From Enterococcus pallens ATCC BAA-351 (lineage in GTDB: Bacteria; Bacillota; Bacilli; Lactobacillales; Enterococcaceae), in NCBI RefSeq assembly GCF_000407485.1, contig NZ_ASWD01000007.1, forward strand, positions 124,001 to 188,000: 64,000 nucleotides of DNA, read 5' to 3'. A program made the position numbers and the translations under genes. The notes beneath the pieces are model-generated. The model saw nothing but the letters and a program-made list of their open reading frames with translations, was not told where the DNA came from and made no database searches. Every line of letters begins with the position of its first letter. Position 1 is the stretch's first letter. Of the stretch, positions 61,485-64,000 are shown piece by piece.

Positions 61485-62376
61485 TTGGCTCACCTGCTTT
61501 CCATTTGAAAATCTCCTCTAGTGTTGGCGGCTGCTGATTAAACATCGGGATATAGCCGTCCTTGGTAGCAGCCGCGAATATTTTCTCACCCACAGTTGGA
61601 TCGGCTAAAGTTATATCAAAGCTGCCATCTTCTCGTTGATAGATATCCACAATACCATCAAAGCTGCGTACTTGTTCTTCTGTTAACGGCGATGACAAAT
61701 AAAGTTTTGTCCGTCCAAATGACGATCGAATATCGCTCACTCGGCCGTTTAATACTGTTTTGCCATCCCGCAGCATGATTAAGTGGTCACAAATTTTCTC
61801 GACATTATCCATATTGTGACTGGAGAAAATGACACAGGAACCTTTTTTCTTCAATTCCAGAATACCGTTTTTTAATAGCTCAGCATTGACTGGATCTAAG
61901 CCGCTGAAAGGTTCGTCTAAAATAACCAATTTGGGTTCGTGGATTAAAGTTGCGATTAACTGGACCTTTTGCTGATTTCCTTTTGACAAAGATTTTACCT
62001 TGTCCGTCTTTTTTCCTTTTACTTGAAATTTCTCCATCCATTCATCGATTTTTGGCGCAATTTCTTTCCGACTTTTGCCACGCAGCGAAGCAAAGAACAA
62101 TAATTGTTCTTCGATCGTGACTTTTGGATAAAGCCCGCGCTCCTCTGGCAAATAGCCAATAATGTCATAGTCTTTTTCCTTAATTGGTTGATCATTCCAT
62201 AAGACAGTTCCGGTATCATTTGTTAAAAAATCTAAAATCAGACGAAAGGTCGTGGTTTTCCCCGCACCATTTTGACCAATTAGACCTAGAATCTTTCCAT
62301 CTTCAATTGTAAAAGATAGATTATCCAATGCTTTAAAATCACCGAAGCTCTTACTTAAATTATTTACTGTTAACAT
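61477..62376 (-). CDS. ABC transporter ATP-binding protein (NatA-like)
   Basis: This 299-residue ATPase has Walker A LIGQNGAGKTTTF, signature LSKGNQQKVQLIATL, Walker B LVILDEPFSGLD and H-loop SSHNMDNV. A DUF4162-like C-terminal domain (TKLYLSSPLTEEQVRS...) follows, as in NatA-type exporters. It partners with the ABC-2 permease. It lies 16 bp after the second small membrane-protein gene in the XRE operon. Confidence 0.9.
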   Translation of the reverse strand: MLTVNNLSKSFGDFKALDNLSFTIEDGKILGLIGQNGAGKTTTFRLILDFLTNDTGTVLWNDQPIKEKDYDIIGYLPEERGLYPKVTIEEQLLFFASLRGKSRKEIAPKIDEWMEKFQVKGKKTDKVKSLSKGNQQKVQLIATLIHEPKLVILDEPFSGLDPVNAELLKNGILELKKKGSCVIFSSHNMDNVEKICDHLIMLRDGKTVLNGRVSDIRSSFGRTKLYLSSPLTEEQVRSFDGIVDIYQREDGSFDITLADPTVGEKIFAAATKDGYIPMFNQQPPTLEEIFKWKAGEPNE

Positions 62377-62392
62377 TTTTTCACTTCCTTAG

Positions 62393-62857
62393 TTAGCTTT
62401 TCTTCCGATAATACAAATACCCGATTAGATATGCTGCAAAGAAAAGAAACAGCAATCCCACTGCGAGCTGCGTCATAAGTGGATGCACAAAGCTGCCGAC
62501 TACACTTAAAACGATAATACATATGATTAGTGTATGGGCGCCTAGTCGATAGGCCCGATTAATAATTTCCTGATTCCGTTCGTCTGTCATGACTATTCGC
62601 TGCTTGCGTAAAAGCTTAGGATTATTCATTACTCGACGATTTTTGACAATGTAGAGAATAAGAATAACTGACAGCGAACTAAACATACCAGTCAAAAAAT
62701 CAACGGTATGGCTGCTTACTTTGATTTCCAGCCAATTGGTACCAACATATAAAAATAGTGTACAGAGAACCACAAAAACAATACCTGCTCCATACCAGAG
62801 ATTTTTTCGGCGCAAACGATTCCTATATTGCTGATCTGCTTTAGATAAAGTCTCCAT
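62393..62857 (-). CDS. DUF2178-like membrane protein
   Basis: This 154-residue protein has four membrane helices and a basic N terminus. A central MTDERNQEIINRAYRLG motif resembles the DER-x-x-x-I-x-x-x-A motif of DUF2178 membrane proteins. Its first half is homologous to the preceding 88-residue protein: both have xNWLxIxxx(F/V)DF(I/L)xGMFSSLS and xIV(R/K)NxRV. It may have arisen by fusion or partial duplication. The function is unknown; position links it to the ABC exporter. Confidence 0.75.
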   Translation of the reverse strand: METLSKADQQYRNRLRRKNLWYGAGIVFVVLCTLFLYVGTNWLEIKVSSHTVDFLTGMFSSLSVILILYIVKNRRVMNNPKLLRKQRIVMTDERNQEIINRAYRLGAHTLIICIIVLSVVGSFVHPLMTQLAVGLLFLFFAAYLIGYLYYRKKS

Positions 62858-62861
62858 CTGA

Positions 62862-63128
62862 TTATTCTCCTTGTCTATTAGTAGTCGATTGTTGTCTTAA
62901 GACACGATAATTTCTAACAATGCAAACTGCTAAAATCAATGATAATGAACTAAACATACCAGAAATGAAATCGAAAAAATTGCGATTTATCGTTATTCCT
63001 AACCAGTTAGAAGCAGTGTAAAAAAACATCAAACAGGCGATCATAAAAAGAATAATCCATAAACAACGACTATTTTTACGACGTAGATGTTTCAAATTCT
63101 GTGGATTTACCTTCGATGGCTTTCTCAT
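62862..63128 (-). CDS. Small membrane protein, half-size paralogue
   Basis: This 88-residue protein has a basic start (MRKPSKVNPQNLKHLRRKN) and two membrane helices (CLWIILFMIACLMFFYTAS; DFISGMFSSLSLILAVCIV). It lines up with residues about 10-80 of the next gene product. ATGA overlap with the XRE regulator gene and a 4-bp gap to the following gene show translational coupling. Confidence 0.75.
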   Translation of the reverse strand: MRKPSKVNPQNLKHLRRKNSRCLWIILFMIACLMFFYTASNWLGITINRNFFDFISGMFSSLSLILAVCIVRNYRVLRQQSTTNRQGE

Positions 63129-63331
63129 TCTTCATCCTCCTCATCAAAAATGAAAATTTCCTCAATTGTTGATCCAAAAAATTGGGCGATCTTATGGGCC
63201 AAAATTAAAGAAGCGTTGTATCGGCCATTTTCTAGCGAAATAATTGTTTGACGAGTTACCTCTAAATGATCGGCTAGTTCACTTTGGGTCATTTTTCGCT
63301 CTTTGCGCAATTGTTGAATTCGATTTTGCAA
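63125..63331 (-). CDS. XRE-family transcriptional regulator
   Basis: This 68-residue regulator is a single helix-turn-helix domain (MTQSELADHLEVTRQTIISL) with an acidic tail (FDEEDEE), the form typical of small regulators beside ABC exporters or DUF-type membrane proteins. TTG at 63331 is the start, with GGAGGGG 5 bases upstream. It is the first gene of the operon and lies next to a three-copy repeat operator, so autoregulation is likely. Confidence 0.88.
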   Translation of the reverse strand: MQNRIQQLRKERKMTQSELADHLEVTRQTIISLENGRYNASLILAHKIAQFFGSTIEEIFIFDEEDEE

Positions 63332-63346
63332 ATGATCCCCTCCAAT

Positions 63347-63415
63347 GTATAGTCCCCTTTACATTTGTTGACAAAAGTATAGCACGCTTTACATCACGTG
63401 TAAAGCGTGCTATAC
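63347..63415 (-). promoter_or_regulatory. Three-copy operator and promoters of the XRE operon
   Basis: The 17-bp motif GTATAG-N5-CTTTACA or GTATAG-N5-TTTACA occurs at 63347-63363 and 63377-63393 in one orientation and at 63399-63415 inverted. The last two form a perfect 17-bp inverted repeat with a 5-base loop. On the reverse strand TTTACA-17 bp-TATACT and TTGTCA-17 bp-TATACA are two promoters made of the same bases, so binding would occlude polymerase. The inverted repeat may double as the uvrC terminator. Confidence 0.75.
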
Positions 63416-64000
63416 ATTTTTTTCTTCATGCAATTGCTGATAAACATTTTCAGCTACATTTTTCGGTAAGCCGATCCCTTGCAGCTCTTCCACTGAAGCA
63501 GCCTGAATGTTTTTCAGTGATTTGAATTCCTTTAACAACAATTTCTTGCGTTTAGGGCCTAACCCTTCAATTTTATCTAATTTTGATGCAAAACTATTTT
63601 TGCTGCGCAGCTGACGATGGAAGGTAATCGCAAAACGATGGACCTCGTCTTGAATCCGTTGCAGCAAGAAGAACTCCTGAGAATTCCGCTCTAATGGAAT
63701 ACGTGATAAATCTGGTCCAAATAACAGCTCACTGGTCTTATGCCGATCGTCCTTCGCCAGACCAGCAATTGGAATATCTAATCCTAGCTGATTGTCCAAT
63801 ACATCCTTGGCTGCATCAACCTGTCCTTTCCCACCATCAATAACAATTAGATCAGGAAATGGTAGATTTTCCTTCAAAACTCGCGAATAACGTCGATAAA
63901 TTACCTCTCGCATAGATGCGTAATCATCCGGACCCTTAACAGTTTTGATTTTATATTTCCGATACTCTTTCTTGGCAGGCTTGCCGTCAATAAAAACAAC
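63410..64000 (-). CDS. uvrC: Excinuclease ABC subunit C, C-terminal part
   Basis: About 196 residues are visible and the gene runs off the right edge. They include the RNase H-like endonuclease part ([26 protein letters not shown] split across the motif), [11 protein letters not shown] and the helix-hairpin-helix end ([16 protein letters not shown]). UvrC makes both incisions in nucleotide excision repair. The stop codon lies inside the 17-bp inverted repeat of the operator region. The first in-frame ATG at 63913 is internal. Confidence 0.96.
   Translation of the reverse strand, partial: VVFIDGKPAKKEYRKYKIKTVKGPDDYASMREVIYRRYSRVLKENLPFPDLIVIDGGKGQVDAAKDVLDNQLGLDIPIAGLAKDDRHKTSELLFGPDLSRIPLERNSQEFFLLQRIQDEVHRFAITFHRQLRSKNSFASKLDKIEGLGPKRKKLLLKEFKSLKNIQAASVEELQGIGLPKNVAENVYQQLHEEKNV

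Noticed and set aside
63377-63415. 17-bp inverted repeat read simply as the uvrC terminator
   Set aside because: It may terminate uvrC, but the third direct copy at 63347 and the promoter hexamers inside it are better explained by an operator.

Overview
The window looks like chromosomal DNA of a low-GC Gram-positive of the order Lactobacillales, most probably an Enterococcus or a close relative. The evidence is a complete Na+-type V-ATPase operon ending in ntpJ, a WxL surface-protein operon with its DUF916 partner, a cggR-gap-pgk-tpiA-eno operon, the RNA polymerase delta subunit, an Mga-type regulator, sigma-54, and strong AGGAGG ribosome sites with several TTG/GTG starts. The species cannot be named from the sequence alone. 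I see no insertion sequences, phage genes, rRNA or CRISPR arrays; there is one tRNA.

Layout. 1-5.0 kb: start of ylxM, a DUF523 gene, the PhoP/PhoR phosphate two-component system, and a convergent pstS lipoprotein gene behind a phased PhoP-box array. 5-7.4 kb: an aminotransferase and two small membrane proteins. 7.4-13.9 kb: housekeeping genes rpmE2-rho-murA, fba, pyrG (with a CTP-sensing attenuator) and a YueI-like gene. 14.2-24.2 kb: an accessory catabolic island with two co-directional units. The first is an AraC-type regulator, a formamidase-like nitrilase and a small DUF2795-like protein. The second is a six-gene operon (YtcJ-type amidohydrolase, Fe-S/FMN/FAD old-yellow-enzyme reductase, MFS transporter, two paralogous metal amidohydrolases, NTF2-like protein) behind an extended -10 promoter and a likely CcpA cre site. 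24.6-30.3 kb: the central glycolytic operon with a CggR-operator-like site. 30.4-35.4 kb: rpoN, tRNA-Arg(CCG), rpoE, ywiB-like, a lipoyl/octanoyl transferase and an HD-domain dNTPase. 35.5-45.2 kb: a NADH-oxidase-like flavoprotein lacking the redox cysteine, translationally coupled to an Mga-like regulator, then a five-gene WxL operon. 45.4-46.3 kb: NUDIX and glyoxalase genes. 46.4-56.4 kb: ntpFIKECGABD-J with a long leader hairpin. 56.5-64 kb: a C26 glutamine-amidotransferase-like hydrolase, a MacB-type ABC exporter, an aldo/keto reductase, an XRE regulator-membrane protein-NatAB-like operon with a three-copy operator, and the 3' end of uvrC.

How it fits together. Most of the window is core metabolism and ion homeostasis with well-conserved cis-regulation: PhoP boxes, reiterative-transcription attenuation, a CggR operator and cre. 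The least explained parts are the catabolic island at 14-24 kb, the regulator/flavoprotein pair next to the WxL operon, and the XRE/small-membrane-protein/ABC module. These carry the best chance of undescribed biology. All functional calls come from reading motifs and gene order; no database search was run.
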